64,000 bases of DNA from Arcuatula senhousia (lineage: Eukaryota > Mollusca > Bivalvia > Mytilida > Mytilidae). The stretch spans positions 2,741,501 through 2,805,500 of the forward strand of contig OZ020307.1 of the NCBI GenBank assembly GCA_963971305.1. The letters are read 5' to 3'. Made by a program: the position numbers and the translations under genes. The notes below the pieces were generated by a model. The model was not told where the DNA came from, ran no database searches, and saw nothing but the letters and a program-made list of their open reading frames with translations. Shown piece after piece: positions 22,740-62,580 of this stretch; position 1 is the first letter of the stretch; each line of letters begins with the position of its first letter.

Positions 22740-23450
22740 TTAGCAAGCAACAGTTTTTCTTCAAAAGTTTCATTGCACAAAATCTTCAAATGCCATACCC
22801 CTTACCAAAGGTAATATAAAGGAATTAAAGTTCGTTTTTGCCTATGAAAACGATGCCCCCCTACCTGTTTCCAAAAAAAAGTTCTAAGTTCAAAGGGCCA
22901 TTACTGCAACAAGAATTTGAGGATCAAGATTTCTTGGTAATATGCACAACTACATGTGATGTCCTACCTATTTACCAAGTTTCATTGATTTCGGTTCAGT
23001 AGTTTCAGAGGAGCTACGCTGGCAAGATGATAAAATGAGGATTTAAAGCAAAATCTTAAGTTCAAAGGGGCATAACTCACACAAAAATTTGAGGATCAAA
23101 ATTTCCTGCTATTATGCACAACTACATATGGTTAACTTCCTATATACCAAGTTTTGTTGAATTCGGTTCAGTAGTTTCAGAGGAGTTGTGCTGACAAGAT
23201 GATAAATGAGGATTTTCAGCAAATTTTAAGTTCAAAGGGCCACGACTCGCACAAAAATTTGATAATCAAAATTTCCTGCTAATATGCACAACTGCATATG
23301 GTGTACTTCCTATATACCATGTTTCATTGAATTCGGTTCAGTAGTTTCAGAGGAGTTGCTCTGACAAACTTAGTGATGGACAAAGTAGGGGGAGACATAA
23401 ATATAAGGACCACTGGGGAAGGTTGTATCAGATGTTCTCCATCTTGTATA
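22740..23450. repeat. ~180-bp internally repeated element
   Basis: Three diverged units, each with TTCAAAGGGCCA/GG, ATATGCACAACTACATATGG, CCTATATACCAAGTTT and TTCGGTTCAGTAGTTTCAG, at about 22885, 23050 and 23225. The phrase 'cagtagtttcagaggag' also resembles the 3' module of the pearl-like elements at 30.5, 32.1 and 45.6 kb, so this may be a relative lacking the terminal hairpin. No ORF. Confidence 0.7.
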
Positions 23451-23459
23451 CTTTTTGAT

Positions 23460-24020
23460 TTATAAGCCACAATCTGTAGTCGGACAAATCCCAAGCCCTG
23501 TTCTATGTTTAAGCAGCTTGATCAGTAGTGTGAAGTGTGAGTTCCAAAGCATCCTATCAACAACTGATGAACACTTGTACCTTACTTCAAGTCAAACATG
23601 GTTTTTGATGTTAACATTTCCAGGTTCCATACAAGTACTGTGCAAACCTTACATTATTATGAGTCAGATACTAGTGCTGTGTTAGTTTTATTGTATGCCC
23701 TATCTTTTCTATTAACATTATCTTGGAACACAATTCTTATAGCAATCATTTATGTGTTTCAGTAATTGTAACATGTAGACTGTAGATGCTGCTTCATACC
23801 AGTTAGTTGTGCAATACTTTTTCAACTACAACACTTAACATACAAGCCATGAAACTATGTTGGTTGATCAACACAGCAATTATCACAGATATATGTATAC
23901 TAAGTTAAGAGTAGCACTGGTTCATGCTTTAAGCTGCTATTATCATAATTTAATTGTGTTTGCATTATATGTGTCCTTATTCTACATAGCAACCATATCT
24001 TTCTGATTGAAGCTTATACT
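23460..24020. other. No gene seen
   Basis: AT-rich; no supported exon, RNA gene or repeat. Confidence 0.4.
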
Positions 24021-24025
24021 CTTAC

Positions 24026-24199
24026 AGCCCTTTCAATTGACCATGTAACACCCGACTTTGTTAACTCAATGGGTAACTTGGCTGGTGGGGCTTGTGTGGC
24101 GCGAGTATGTAATTAACATTCATGCTTCACCTACCTTACGAGCTATGTGACCTACCAAATTAGCAACGCCAGAGGCTACATGGTCAATTTAAAGGGCTG
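24026..24199. mobile_element. 174-bp MITE with TA target duplication
   Basis: 23-bp terminal inverted repeats starting CAGCCCTTTCAATTGACC (left), with one mismatch to the right end. Both ends are flanked by TA (24024-24025 and 24200-24201). Non-coding; a Tc1/mariner-type or other TA-targeting family is likely. Confidence 0.75.
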
Positions 24200-24209
24200 T
24201 AATTTTAGT

Positions 24210-26909
24210 TGTAAACATTTCATAGTTGTCTGGACCTATCTAACACCACAAAACTACAAATATAAGTGCAACATGCCATCAAAAATTCATTCTTGTATAA
24301 AATCAACTATTAGTTGTAAACAGTGTGTGAAAAATTCAAAAAGATCATGTGTAAGGTCCGCGATTTCCATATTGCCTTCATGATTGGCAGACAGGATAGA
24401 GAATCTGTATTTAATAAACAGATTATATCTGAGAAAGGACCAAACACCTATAGTACTATAGAGCTGCCAGTCAAGTATCAGCTTTCCCTATCAACTTTTT
24501 GAAGTTTTGAAGATCATGTTGAACCCTTAACCCTAATCTTGAAATCAAATTGGCATTCAAGCTCCAGACTTTTTTCTAAATGAAAGAAAATCCAACAAAC
24601 ATGCTTCACATAAATAGCTGAATCAAAGTCATCTTCATAAATTATTGCAATTATTTTTATTAAGTATAAAAAAAGATTTTGGTGGTAAGAGAAAATGGTG
24701 TGAAGGAACAATATGCTTCAACTTCAAGCAATACTAGTAATAGGGAACAACACCTAAAATTTCCAAAAATTGAAATTTTATGAAAAAAATTGAAATGTTT
24801 TAAACAACAGATAACTTGTTAACATATTAAATCTTTAAAATTACTGAATGACACGAGGCATTGCCCCAAAGAACACCAATAAGACCATTTATACAAGATC
24901 ACTATGACAATAACATAAGGTAAGTAAAAATACTGGCACAAGAAATGAAAATGGACAAGCTGTTATTATACTATATATTACTATATTTAGCCAGAACTGT
25001 TACAGTTAAAATATGCTATAATTTTGTAAAAATAATTTAATATAACATTAATAAATTCTGACAAAAGAGGTCTAAACGTCAAATACTAAAGATGTTAATA
25101 AATGTTTGCTTAAGGTATCAAATTAGCTTACATTATGTAATAAATGCCAGTAATATTTCTATAATTAGGTTTTAATCCAAAGACATTTCTTGCACTATGC
25201 ATTATTACAGCAAAGAACTCCAGGATACTTTTTAAAGGCAGAAAATATAGGATTATACATAAATATAAATATATGGAATGCAAATTTAAACAGATTCTGC
25301 AAATATAAAGGAATAGGTATAGATTCATAACACATGTCTCTCTCATTACAACCAGCCATCATGTATACACAATATGATGTAACAAACTTGCATTTGGATT
25401 TCAATAAAATTCAAAATAGAATTCGTAACGTTGTACAATACACTTATAGCCATTAAAGAACAAAAATGTCCACTAGAACATGACACTTAACCCTGGAAAA
25501 TTAAACCTATTAACAACACAAACAAAAATCAACCACTGTACACAACATAAATAGATTTAAAGAACTATATTCTATACCTATTTTGCACTTGCCCCTAAAT
25601 GAAGTATCTTCATTTGATATAAAGCAGTTGTCAAAATTTGCAACACCTATGAACAGTGTGCATGGTTTCTAATTTTGACAGGATAACTGCTGCATTAACA
25701 AATCCAGTGATTATATGAATATTTTTGAATTCAACATTTAGCCTGATTTTGCCGAACAGTTGAGACCTATTTTGAAGCAAGATTTTGAATTAATGATGTA
25801 AAATTCAAATTCCTATTTGGGTGCCATTAATTTTACATTGTTGGATAAAACTACATTAGATGTCTTAACCTCAAAGATGAAACTGTGCCAAAAATATGAG
25901 CAACACTGAAAACCTATGAAACTATACAAATTAAATAATTTACAAGTAAATAGGCTGATTTTAAAAATGGACAATTAAAAACAAGATTTTTAAATCTTGG
26001 TTTTAATACCTATGTACAACAAAAATAAACAAATAAATAATTCATTTTAATTTACACATTATAAACATTCCAAACAGAGATTCTAAGATCAGATAAACTT
26101 GTTTCAGGGGTAATTCTTAACACGAGGGGTGAATTTTTCATGGGAATGTGTTCTTATCAGGCAAATAATATTGCATTTCAACCGTTCTATGGATTTAAAT
26201 ATTACAAAATAATTAGATCTTCTAATATAATCAAAGAAAAAATAATAGTAGCAACAAAAACTTTCTATACACAAACAACTGCAGGATATTTCATTTTAAA
26301 TACAATCCTGAGGTGTTTTTAAATAGATTTTATCACAGAAATTTGAAGAAACATGTAATAAATATCATTCTAGCACATGTACATTAAATGCTCTATACAA
26401 CATCAGCACTTGTAAGTTATATCTAGTACATTTAAACAACCTCCTTATATATTCTTATCATTTTCTTCAAAGTTCATTGTTCTCAATAGCAAAAATGTCA
26501 ATTTGAAATAGAAATTGTTCGAAATCTCGACTGACATATAGGATGACATTTAAATTATGCTTGTATTACTTTTTCTGATAAAAAGAACTAAGAGGAAAAT
26601 GAAAGGGGAAAATATCACTCACAAATTGAAATAGGTTGAAATCCTCAAACATCTGAGGAGATATGATGACAAAATACATTTGTAAACTGGGACTAGCACT
26701 ATGACTAAGGAGGATTAATACACATTCAATATTGGCAAGGTCCTAGTCGACATCCACTTCTATGGGAGATATAAACAAACTGATAAACATTCCTTGTGAA
26801 GAAGTGAAGTCGATGTGGACAACTACAGCCATTTATAATAATAATAAAAAAGATAATAAATATTAAATCTCAAGAAAAATTATTATTTGTAGTAAATGTT
26901 TAAATCTGC
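24210..26909 (-). other. Probable calcineurin 3' UTR and downstream DNA
   Basis: AT-rich sequence downstream of the last calcineurin coding exon. No coding exon was recognised. A minus-strand AATAAA at 24657-24662 is one possible poly(A) signal, giving a ~2.2 kb 3' UTR, but this is weakly supported. Confidence 0.35.
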
Positions 26910-53684
<26,775 letters not shown>

Positions 53685-53689
53685 CCTGG

Positions 53690-53870
53690 GGCTTTAAAGA
53701 GGTGATTTTGTTTTAATGTGCCTCAGATGGCACTTATGATTGTTGATATACCCCGATTCAGAAATAGTAAACAATTCTACCAAGATGGCGTTAACGACAT
53801 CTTATTTGCATACAAAAATAATACAATGCGCATTCGCTTTGCGCAACCTTGCCAACGCCCGGTGAATGTC
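53690..53870 (-). promoter_or_regulatory. Likely calcineurin A promoter / 5' UTR region
   Basis: Immediately upstream of the exon 1 ATG. The minus strand carries CGCCATCTTGG (complement of the YY1-type CCAAGATGGCG at 53779) and an NRF1-like GAATGCGCATTG near 53826, in a locally CpG-rich stretch. No TATA box at a convincing distance. Inferred from motifs and position. Confidence 0.45.
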
Positions 53871-54104
53871 GCAAAAATCATCGGAATTTCACGAAAATTG
53901 GTTCCATAAAAAAAAATCATTTGGAATGATCTTTTCTTATATACAAAAAGATCTTCATTAATCAATGTAATTTTTCTTTTAGATTGTTGATAATATCGTC
54001 AGAAAAAAGTATCACGAAAAGAGGGGATACTTTTTAAGAGCACTTTTTTTAAAGTGCGAGTATACTCTAATAGAGGGATATGCACTCAAGGATGATGATG
54101 ATGA

Positions 54105-55352
54105 AACCCCCGGGGGGAGGGGTTAACTTTAATTTTTTTTTAGGGGGGATGTGCCATTTAATTGCGATTTGAATTCAATATCCATATTTATATACAATTT
54201 CCAATTTTCATGACATATATTAATATAAAAAGACATTGGGATTTATACGCCGCAACCTCAAAGACTGCTCCAAAAACGTCAAATCTGCAGCTTACACATC
54301 TATGGTTAGACCAACAGTAGAATATGCATGCTCGATCTGGGATCCAACAAACCAGACCCAAATAAAATCCATAGAACAAATACAGAAAAGAGCAGCAAGA
54401 TTCGTCAACAATAATTACACCGACAGAACTCCTGGTTGCGTCACCCAGATGATAAACGAACTTAAATGGGAAAGCCTACTGGCTAGAAACAAGAAGGAAA
54501 AATGCCAGACTTAACATGCTGTACAAGATCAAAAATGAACTGATAGACATCGACAAGGAACAGTATCTAAGACCAAACGATAGAAGACTGAACAAGAGGG
54601 GCTGATAAATATTTCCAAGAGAGAACAAATTGCGAAATCTACGGACAATCGTTCTTCCCAAAGACCATCAGGGACTGGAACCGGCTACCAACACCAGCAA
54701 CATCCGCAAAAACCATGGAGGGATTCAGAGCTGCCCTTAAGGCATGCTCTGTTGCCAACTAACACAGCTCCCATAGTGAAAATGATTTTAATTGTAAAAT
54801 TCCGTTTATTTTAATTGTACATAGCGTTAGAAAACGACTGTGTTGCCCGACACGCGTCCAAAGTTTTCGCGGAGCCATCCACATTCGGAAACGAATCCGG
54901 CTCCTTACCTGGAAGAAGATGATGAAGATGACCCATATCCCCCCATTTTTATAAAAGAGACATTTTTCATGACCCATATTTATAATCAGTAAACTGTATT
55001 ACAGTTATATCAAATATTTTTTTTGGTTATTGATATACTATGGCTCTTAATTGTTGCCAAATATAATTAGGGGTGAAGATTTTTATCACAGCATATTGCT
55101 AATGCAAACTTTCATGAGGCATATCTATATCAAAATGGACAAAACATGACCCATATTTATGTGAGACCAGATTTTTTTCAATGAAAACGAACAAGCATAC
55201 CCATTTTTATATTAAAATGTCTCAAAACTATACCCTTTTACCCTTTTTTATATAAATTTTCAAAAAAAAAAAAAAAAAAAAAACTACCCATACTATATTT
55301 TTGGCACATCCACGTTCAACTTTATATAGGAAGTTACCCCCCCCCTGGAGGA
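54105..55352. mobile_element. TIR element containing a LINE fragment
   Basis: The left end CCCCCGGGGGGAGGGGTTAA plus GGGGGATGTGCCA is mirrored on the right by TTGGCACATCC and GTTACCCCCCCCCTGGAGG. The inside has repeated 'acccatatttat' phrases and an A21 run at 55262. The broken RT fragment at 54232-54762 is nested in it. Confidence 0.6.
54232..54762 (+). pseudogene. Broken 3' end of a second LINE reverse transcriptase
   Basis: Three frames: GFIRRNLKDCSKNVKSAA, YTSMVRPTVEYACSIWDP and QKRAARFVNNNYT (to about 54510); then RLNMLYKIKNELIDIDKE (to a TGA near 54605); then DKYFQERTNCEIYGQSFF and PKTIRDWNRLPTPATSA, ending in TAA at 54760-54762. This is the C-terminal region of a jockey/CR1-type RT. 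Two frameshifts make it dead, and it is unrelated to the intact LINE at 6.6-11.8 kb. The tail ends in a GATGAA-rich run (about 54927-54940). Confidence 0.82.
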
Positions 55353-55689
55353 GAAAACCATGCAAAATTATGAAGTTTGTCCAGTAGCAAGGTTTTTAAT
55401 TATGTAAAAGGTATAGTGCAACTGAAAGACCATCATTTAAGACTTATTCAGGCATAGTTCTTCGAAAAATCCAAGATGGCCGCCCTACAGGCCTCAATAT
55501 TTTTAGCTATATACATATAGCCTCATTCTTCTCTTCTTCCAGATACGGGAGTAAAGCTACTCCTAAAAGGAGTGTAAAACATTCCGGAACTTGTGCGCAA
55601 GTACAAAAAAAAAATTAACAGCGTATTGAGATCATAATTAAGAAGATCGAAGAGCAGTCAGCTTTAACCGTAGTGTGGGAAGGTCATAC

Positions 55690-55880
55690 CTAAATTGACC
55701 GCCGATCCCACTACGCTAGCAGTACGCTCTCTTCGCGATCATGCTACGAGTAAACTACGACCGATTATTGCGACATATAAGATCACGCTACGATCCTAGG
55801 CTATCGCGCGCTACGCGTTCTTAATAGATCTTAATAGCTACGAGATCTTCTACAATCGACTCATATGTCTCTCGCACTGA
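55690..55880. repeat. CpG-bearing CTACGA/GATCG motif cluster 1
   Basis: Dense degenerate motifs (CCCACTACGCTAGC, TTCGCGATCATGCTACGAG, CTATCGCGCGCTACGCG) in otherwise AT-rich DNA. The style recurs at 57160-57500. Possibly part of a transposon with repeated subterminal motifs; no ORF. Confidence 0.45.
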
Positions 55881-56213
55881 CGACATTCAAATCAGTGCAT
55901 GAATTAAAAGTATCAATTTACCTTAGTCTTATACACACTGGTAGCAAATGCCCCCTAGGTTTCGGTTTGAAACCACAAAAATTTTGAAGCGATATTTACG
56001 GTTTTCGAGTTATTTGCGAAAATGTGATTTTTCGGGCCCCAAAATGCGAAAATCGTCAAAATGCTTCGATTTCGACAAAATTTTGTATCTTGGGGTTTTA
56101 AAAGATGGCGAAACATAATACGAGGTCAAAAATGGGTTCGTTTGGGAGACATTTTTGTGTTGGGCATCCCCAACACAGTCAGCACTACAAGCTTAAACAT
56201 AACAAAACTACAA

Positions 56214-56239
56214 ATATATATATATATATATATATATTT
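56214..56239 (+). repeat. TA microsatellite
   Basis: About twelve TA units. Confidence 0.9.
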
Positions 56240-57159
56240 TGAAAACCAAATTCAGTGAGTCTTAATTTGGATGTTTATAAAGGGCGCAGAATATAGCTAT
56301 TTCGTGTTCTTTTCCTTTTCCTGTGGTTCTTCAAAATTCGCCGTTCCTTTGTTTCCCACCCCACCCCCATATGTTTCATTTATCATCATCATCATCATTT
56401 CATGTTCATTGTATCACCCTTTTCATACAGTTCTTCGCCTGTAAATAAGCTATATAGCGTTGCACGGGCGTAAAACACCAACTCACTCACTCACATGTAT
56501 CGATAACATGAACATAGGATGAGTTCACATGTGCATAAAAATGTTTTTGGTAAATATTTGTGTTTCGATACGATAAATTTAAATCACCATTTAAAAAACC
56601 GATACAAAACCGAATCCAAACTTGTTTACTTTTTTCTTTACCGGACAAAAACTTATCTATTTAAATGCCTTACCAAACCTAATTTTACGCGAATCTTTAA
56701 GTTTTGTTCATCTCTCGTGAACTCTTCCGGGTGAGGCTTATCAGGTGTGATATATTGGTGCGGGAAACATATGCAAATTTTGACAGCCGATGTTAAATCA
56801 AATAGAGATACAATTAAAAAAAAACGGCTTATAAATCCTTCCATGTTCTCTTCTATAGAGATAATGACTATTTTGATTCCCAATAAAAGGGAATTGAGAG
56901 AGGATACCAATTTCAAATGCAGCAGTGACAATAATCTAACGGTAACATAAGATAAAGGGTTATGTTCAATTAAAGAAAAAAAACATGCACCTACATGTAA
57001 ATGATGTACTTGCAAACTTCCCATAACATGTTGAAGGAAATTCATTTATATTTTCACACCAACTAACATATAATGGCAAGCGTATACCCTGCACCCACCC
57101 TTAATTTAATGCATTCCCTTTTAAGTTTTTTTTTTTAAAAGTAAATTAGAGAGACCATA

Positions 57160-57500
57160 GAACAGTCTTTGTAAGCGTAGCAGAATAATATCGAGCAAAG
57201 TACAAGCGTAGCGAAAGCGTATAACGATCGTAGCGATCGCAGAGGATGCGTAGGGATGTCGCAACTGGTCTTACTATAATCGTTGTTTGGTCGTAAGACA
57301 GTCGCTGAAGCAGCGTACTGCACTTTTGATGGTCGTGGTAGCATCGTACTAGATTTGACAATTTAAAACAAATTCTTCATGAATTAATTATCGTACCATG
57401 GTCGAAGTATTCTCACTGACTATGTTTTAACAAAATCGCCGCGACAGTCACTACGACGATCATTAAGATTGTGGAGCCAACAGTCGTGGAGATCGTAATT
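57160..57500. repeat. CpG-bearing CGTAGC motif cluster 2
   Basis: Many short motifs on both strands (AAGCGTAGC, GATCGTAGCGATCGC, GATGCGTAGG, GGTCGTAAGAC, ACTACGACGATC), as in cluster 1. No coding content. Confidence 0.45.
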
Positions 57501-57702
57501 AGAGACGGGGGCTTAAAAAGATTCAAAGAATTTCGCTCAATATTTTCTAATTAATCAATGTACCAAACACAAATACGTCCAAATGTTTAGTTTAGTATAT
57601 ATGTTTTTGTTTACTACAGTTTTGATGATGCACTTATGTATGTGTAGATGGAACGCGCACCAGGCGTATCAAGTTTATTGCCTGGAACTATGTTGTATGT
57701 AT

Positions 57703-57918
57703 GGGGCTTGTTTAGGGGGGGGTACCAATATCCCATATCCCCATAAATTTTTCATCAAATATTCTGTATCCCAAAAAATGGTTTTCCAGTATCCCATATC
57801 CTTGTAAATAAAATTGACAAAAATATCCCATATCCCAATAAGTTTTGCCTCAAATATCCCGTATCCCACTAAGAAAATGTGTGGATATCCCATATCCCAA
57901 TATACCCTAAACAAGCCT
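57703..57918. mobile_element. ~215-bp MITE built of ATATCCCATATCCC repeats
   Basis: Ends GGCTTGTTTAGGG and CCCTAAACAAGCC, flanked on both sides by ATGTATG. The interior has at least five copies of ATATCCCATATCCC. A related half lies in the other orientation at 20800-20905 (GATATGGGATATTGG ... TTCTAAACGAGCCC). Confidence 0.75.
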
Positions 57919-58579
57919 CATGTATGTCTAGGGTATAATTGGAACCATATAAAAAGACCCGATTGGTACTCTTCAAGCCACCAAATTGACTCGCCTGCTT
58001 ATTGTTGTACAAATTTCATTTACAACATAAATTTCAAAATGATCAGGATGTTCCGTTATGTAAGTGTTTTATTAATGTAAAATTTAATCGAATTTTCATG
58101 AGTAATTACCAATAAACTTTCGTTATGGTAGGGGAAATTTAATCTTTAATATTTGATGAAGTTGAAATGAAAATGATTCATATCTTTCAACAAAAGTTTT
58201 CAGGCTATGCGAAAATCATACGCTAATTAATAAAATTCAATAAGGTTTTTTATTTATAAACCTGATATATTCTTTATTCTCGTGAAGTCACCATTGTTTG
58301 CCTTTTTATACATTTACAAATACAAGCATTTTCATCAGTGACATTTTTATGGATGAGCAGCTTTGTCTAATAGTATTTAAAAAGGCCTGTATTTATTAGT
58401 TAGCTGTCCATCTTTGAAAAGAATGGTAATATTCGTTAGCTGCTCAATTGACCGGAACAACACGATAACTGTCTAGTGCTTGGATTGGCTGGCACATAAA
58501 TGGTCATAAATGCACGATAACATCTCAGTACTTCGATAAGGTGGTTAACAAACGATAACTGCACAACCTTGGATAGGGC

Positions 58580-60230
58580 TGAAATACACAACGATCAGTA
58601 CTCACATTCGCATAGGTTGGCATCTACACGAAAGCTGCTCAAGTTACCTTTTTGATGGGCTGACATACACACGATAGCTGAACACCTATTAAATAGGCTG
58701 ACATACACACAATAGGTAATCACCTTTAGATAGGCTGACATACACACGATAGCTGCACACCTATGGACAGGCTGACATACACACGAAAGCTGTACACCTT
58801 TGGATATAATGACATACACACGATAGGTAATCACCTTTGGATAGGCTGACATACACACGATAGATACTCACCTTTGGATAGGCCGACATACACACGATAG
58901 CTGTACACCTTTGGATATAATGACATACACACGATAGGTAATCACCTTTGGATAGGCTGACATACACACGAAAGCTGTACACCTTTGGATATAATGACAT
59001 ACACACGATAGGTAATCACCTTTGGATAGGCTGACATACACACGAAAGCTGTACACCTTTGGATATAATGACATACACACGATAGGTAATCACCTTTGGA
59101 TAGGCTGACATACAACCGATAGCTGTACACCTTTTGGATAGGGTGACATACACACGTAACCACACGTGTACCGTAACATAGGTTGGGATCTACACTAAAG
59201 CTGCACAACTTTTTGATAAACTGACATACACACGATAGGTACTCACCTTTGGATAGGCTGACATACACACGATAGGTACTCACCTTTGGATAGGCTGACA
59301 TACACACGATAGGTACTCACCTTTGGATAGGCTGACATACACACGATAGCTGTACACCTTTTGGATAGGGTGACATACACACAATAGGTAATCACCTTTG
59401 GATAGGGTGACATACACACAATAGGTAATCACCTTTGGATAGGCTGACATACACACGATAGCTGTACACCTTTTGGATAGGGTGACATACACACAATAGG
59501 TAATCACCTTTGGATAGGGTGACATACACACAATAGGTAATCACCTTTGGATAGACTGACATACACACGATAGCTGTACACCTTTTGGATAGGGTGACAT
59601 ACACACGATAGGTACTCACCTTTGGATAGGCTGACATACACACGATAGGTACTCACCTTTGGATAGGCTGACATACACACGATAGCTGCATACCTTTGGA
59701 TAGACTGGCATAAATACGATAGCTGCATACATTTTGGATAGGTTGACAAACACTCGATGGCTTCATACCTTTGGATAGGCTGACATACAAACGATAGGTA
59801 CTCACCTTTGTATAGGCTGACATACACGCGATCGTTTGATACATTTGGACAGGCGTATTCCCACAATAGCTGTACACATTTGAATAGGCTAACTCACATA
59901 CGATAGGTACTCACCTTGTATCGGTTGACATGTACACACACGATAGCTACACACCTTTAGGATAGACTGACATACACGCGATAGCTGTTCATCCTTGGAT
60001 AAAATAGCATACACAAGATAGCTACAAACCTTTCGATAGACTGGCATACGCATGATAGCTGCTAACCTTTGGACGGACTGGCATACACACGATAACTGCA
60101 CACCTTTGGACAGACTGGCATACACTTGATTACTATTCACCTTTGAATAGACTGGTATATACACTATATCTGCTTATACCATTTTAGACTGGCAAATACA
60201 CACTAGATGCTCACCCATACACGATAGCTA
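58580..60230. repeat. 37-bp minisatellite block
   Basis: About 44 units with the consensus GATAGGCTGACATACACACG then ATAGGTACTCACCTTTG. Spacing is exact at 37 bp in 59221-59340. Edges are more diverged. All three minus-strand frames are open across several units, which explains the open frames there; they are not genes. Confidence 0.92.
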
Positions 60231-62580
60231 CGAACACTTCCTTACAGGATAGCTGCCCACCATAGATGACATCTTCACTTTATCTGCTCACCCTTAGATG
60301 ACATGTACACTTTATCTGCTCACCCTTAGATGACATGTACACTTCAAATGCTCATCCTTAGATGAAATGCACACTTTATCTGTTCACCCTAAGATGACAT
60401 GTACACTTTATTTGCCAACAGTTAGATGACATGTACACTTTAGCTGCTCACCCTTAGATGAAATGTGCACCTCATCTGCTCGTCAGATGACATCTACACT
60501 TTATCTGCTCACCCTTATATGACATGTACACTTTAGCTACTCATCCGTACACTTTATTTCATTTTATTTGCCTACCCTTAGATGACATGTACACTTTATC
60601 AGCTCAACCTTAGATGACATCTACACTCTATCTGCTCACCCTTGGTGATATGTACACTTTATCTGCCCACCCTTTAATGACATCTACATTTTATCTGCTT
60701 ACCCTTAGATGACATCTACACTTTATCTGCTCACCCTTAGATGACATCTACACTTTATTTGCTCACCATCAGATGTCATGAACATTTAAACTGCTCACCT
60801 TTAGATGACATATGCACTTTAGCTGCTCACCCTTAGATGTGATCTACACTTTAATTGCACATCCAGAAATAACATATTCACTATAGCTGCTCACCCTAAA
60901 ATGACATCTACACTTTATCTGCTCAACATTAGATAACATGTACACTTTAGCTGCTCACCCTTAGATCACCTCTACACTTTTAGCTGCTCACCCTTAGATG
61001 ACATCTACACTTTATCTGCTCAACATTAGATAACATGTACACTTTAGCTGCTCACCCTTAGATCACCTCTACACTTTTAGCTGCTCACCCTTAGATAACA
61101 TGTACTCTTTAGCTGCTCACCCTTAGATGACATATACACTTTATCTGCTCAACCTAAGATGACATGTTACACTTTAGCTGCTCACTTTTAGATGAAATGC
61201 ACACTTTAGCTACTCACCATAAGATCGCATATACACTTTAGCTGCTCACCCTTAGATGACATCTACACTTTATTCGTACATTCTAAAATAACATCTACAC
61301 TTCATCAGCTCTCCCTAACATGACATTCACACTATAGTTGCTCATCCTTAGATGACACCTACACTTAAGCTGCTCACCCTTTGATTACGTTTACACTTAA
61401 GCTGCTCATCCTTAGATAAAATGTACACTTTGTCTACTCACCCTTAGATGACATATACACTTTATCTGCTCACCCTTAGATGACATATACACTTTATCTG
61501 CTCAACCTTAGATGACATGTACACTTTATCTGCTCACCCTTAGATGAAATGTACACGTTATCTGTTCACCGTCAGATGACATATACACTTTATCTGCTCA
61601 CCCTTAGATGACATATACACTTTATCTGCTCACCCTTAGAGGACATCTACACTTTATCTGCTCACCCTTAGATGACATCTACACTTTATTTGCTCACCCT
61701 TACACAGGCAAAATGTGGACTGCGTTTAACGTGCGTCTGATGTACGTTAAACGCATGTCATCTAACGCATATTAAATTGGCGTTTCTAACCGCGTACGTT
61801 TGACGCACGTTAAAAAATTATTTTGGCAATATTTTTATTTCATAATAAAACACATTAAATAGATAACTTACTAATTTCATACATTTTAGGAAACTATGCG
61901 TCTGACGTATGGTAAACGAATGTTTGACGCACGTTTGAAAATGTACGTCTGACGTATGTTTTGAAAATTATTTGACGTACGTTAACGGTATGGCGGTTAG
62001 AAAAATATGTTTAACGTATGTTTATACACTACGTCAGACGCATGTTTTTACAAACATATGTCAGACGTATGTCTAAATTTTGCCTGTGTAGATGACATGT
62101 ACACTTTATCTGCTCACCACACGTTATCTGTTCACCGTCAGATGACATATACACTTTATCTGCTCACCCTTAGATGACATGTACACTTTAGCTGCTCACT
62201 TTTAGATGAAATGTACACTTTATCTGCTCACCGTTAGAAGGCATATACACTTTAGTTGCAGATCCTGAAATAACATCTACATTTTAACTGCTCAGGTTAA
62301 GATCACATTTACACTTAAGCTGTTCATCCTTAGATGATACCTAAAATTAGATGACATGTACACTAAATCTGCTCACCCTTAGATGATATGTACACTATAT
62401 CTGCTCAACCTTAGATGACATGTACTTTTTAGCTGTTCATCCTTAGATGAAATGTACACTTTAACTGCTCACCCTTAGATGACATGTACATTTTAGTTGC
62501 CCACCCTTTAATTACATCTGTTCTTTACCTGCTCACCCCTAGATAGCATTTAGACAATAGATGGTCACCTTTGAATTGCA
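60230..62580. repeat. 32-bp minisatellite block
   Basis: Dozens of units with the consensus TCTGCTCACCCTTAGATG then ACATCTACACTTTA. Interrupted once, by the MITE at 61703-62088. Unit sequence aligns with the 37-bp block (AGCTGC.CACC.TT.GAT..GACAT.TACAC). Confidence 0.92.
61703..62088. mobile_element. 386-bp MITE inserted in the minisatellite
   Basis: Ends CACAGGCAAAAT and ATTTTGCCTGTG, flanked by TA on both sides (61701-61702 and 62089-62090). Removing the element and one TA restores a normal unit (CACCCTTAGATGACAT), so the target site is exact. The interior is full of CGTCTGACGTA-, GACGCACGTT- and AACGTACG-type motifs. Confidence 0.92.

Noticed and set aside
58595..60164. Overlapping minus-strand open frames with repeating MCMSAYPKV-type peptides
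   Set aside because: They arise because the 37-bp unit lacks stops in three frames; 3 x 37 bp gives a 37-residue superperiod. No start context, splice sites or conservation.
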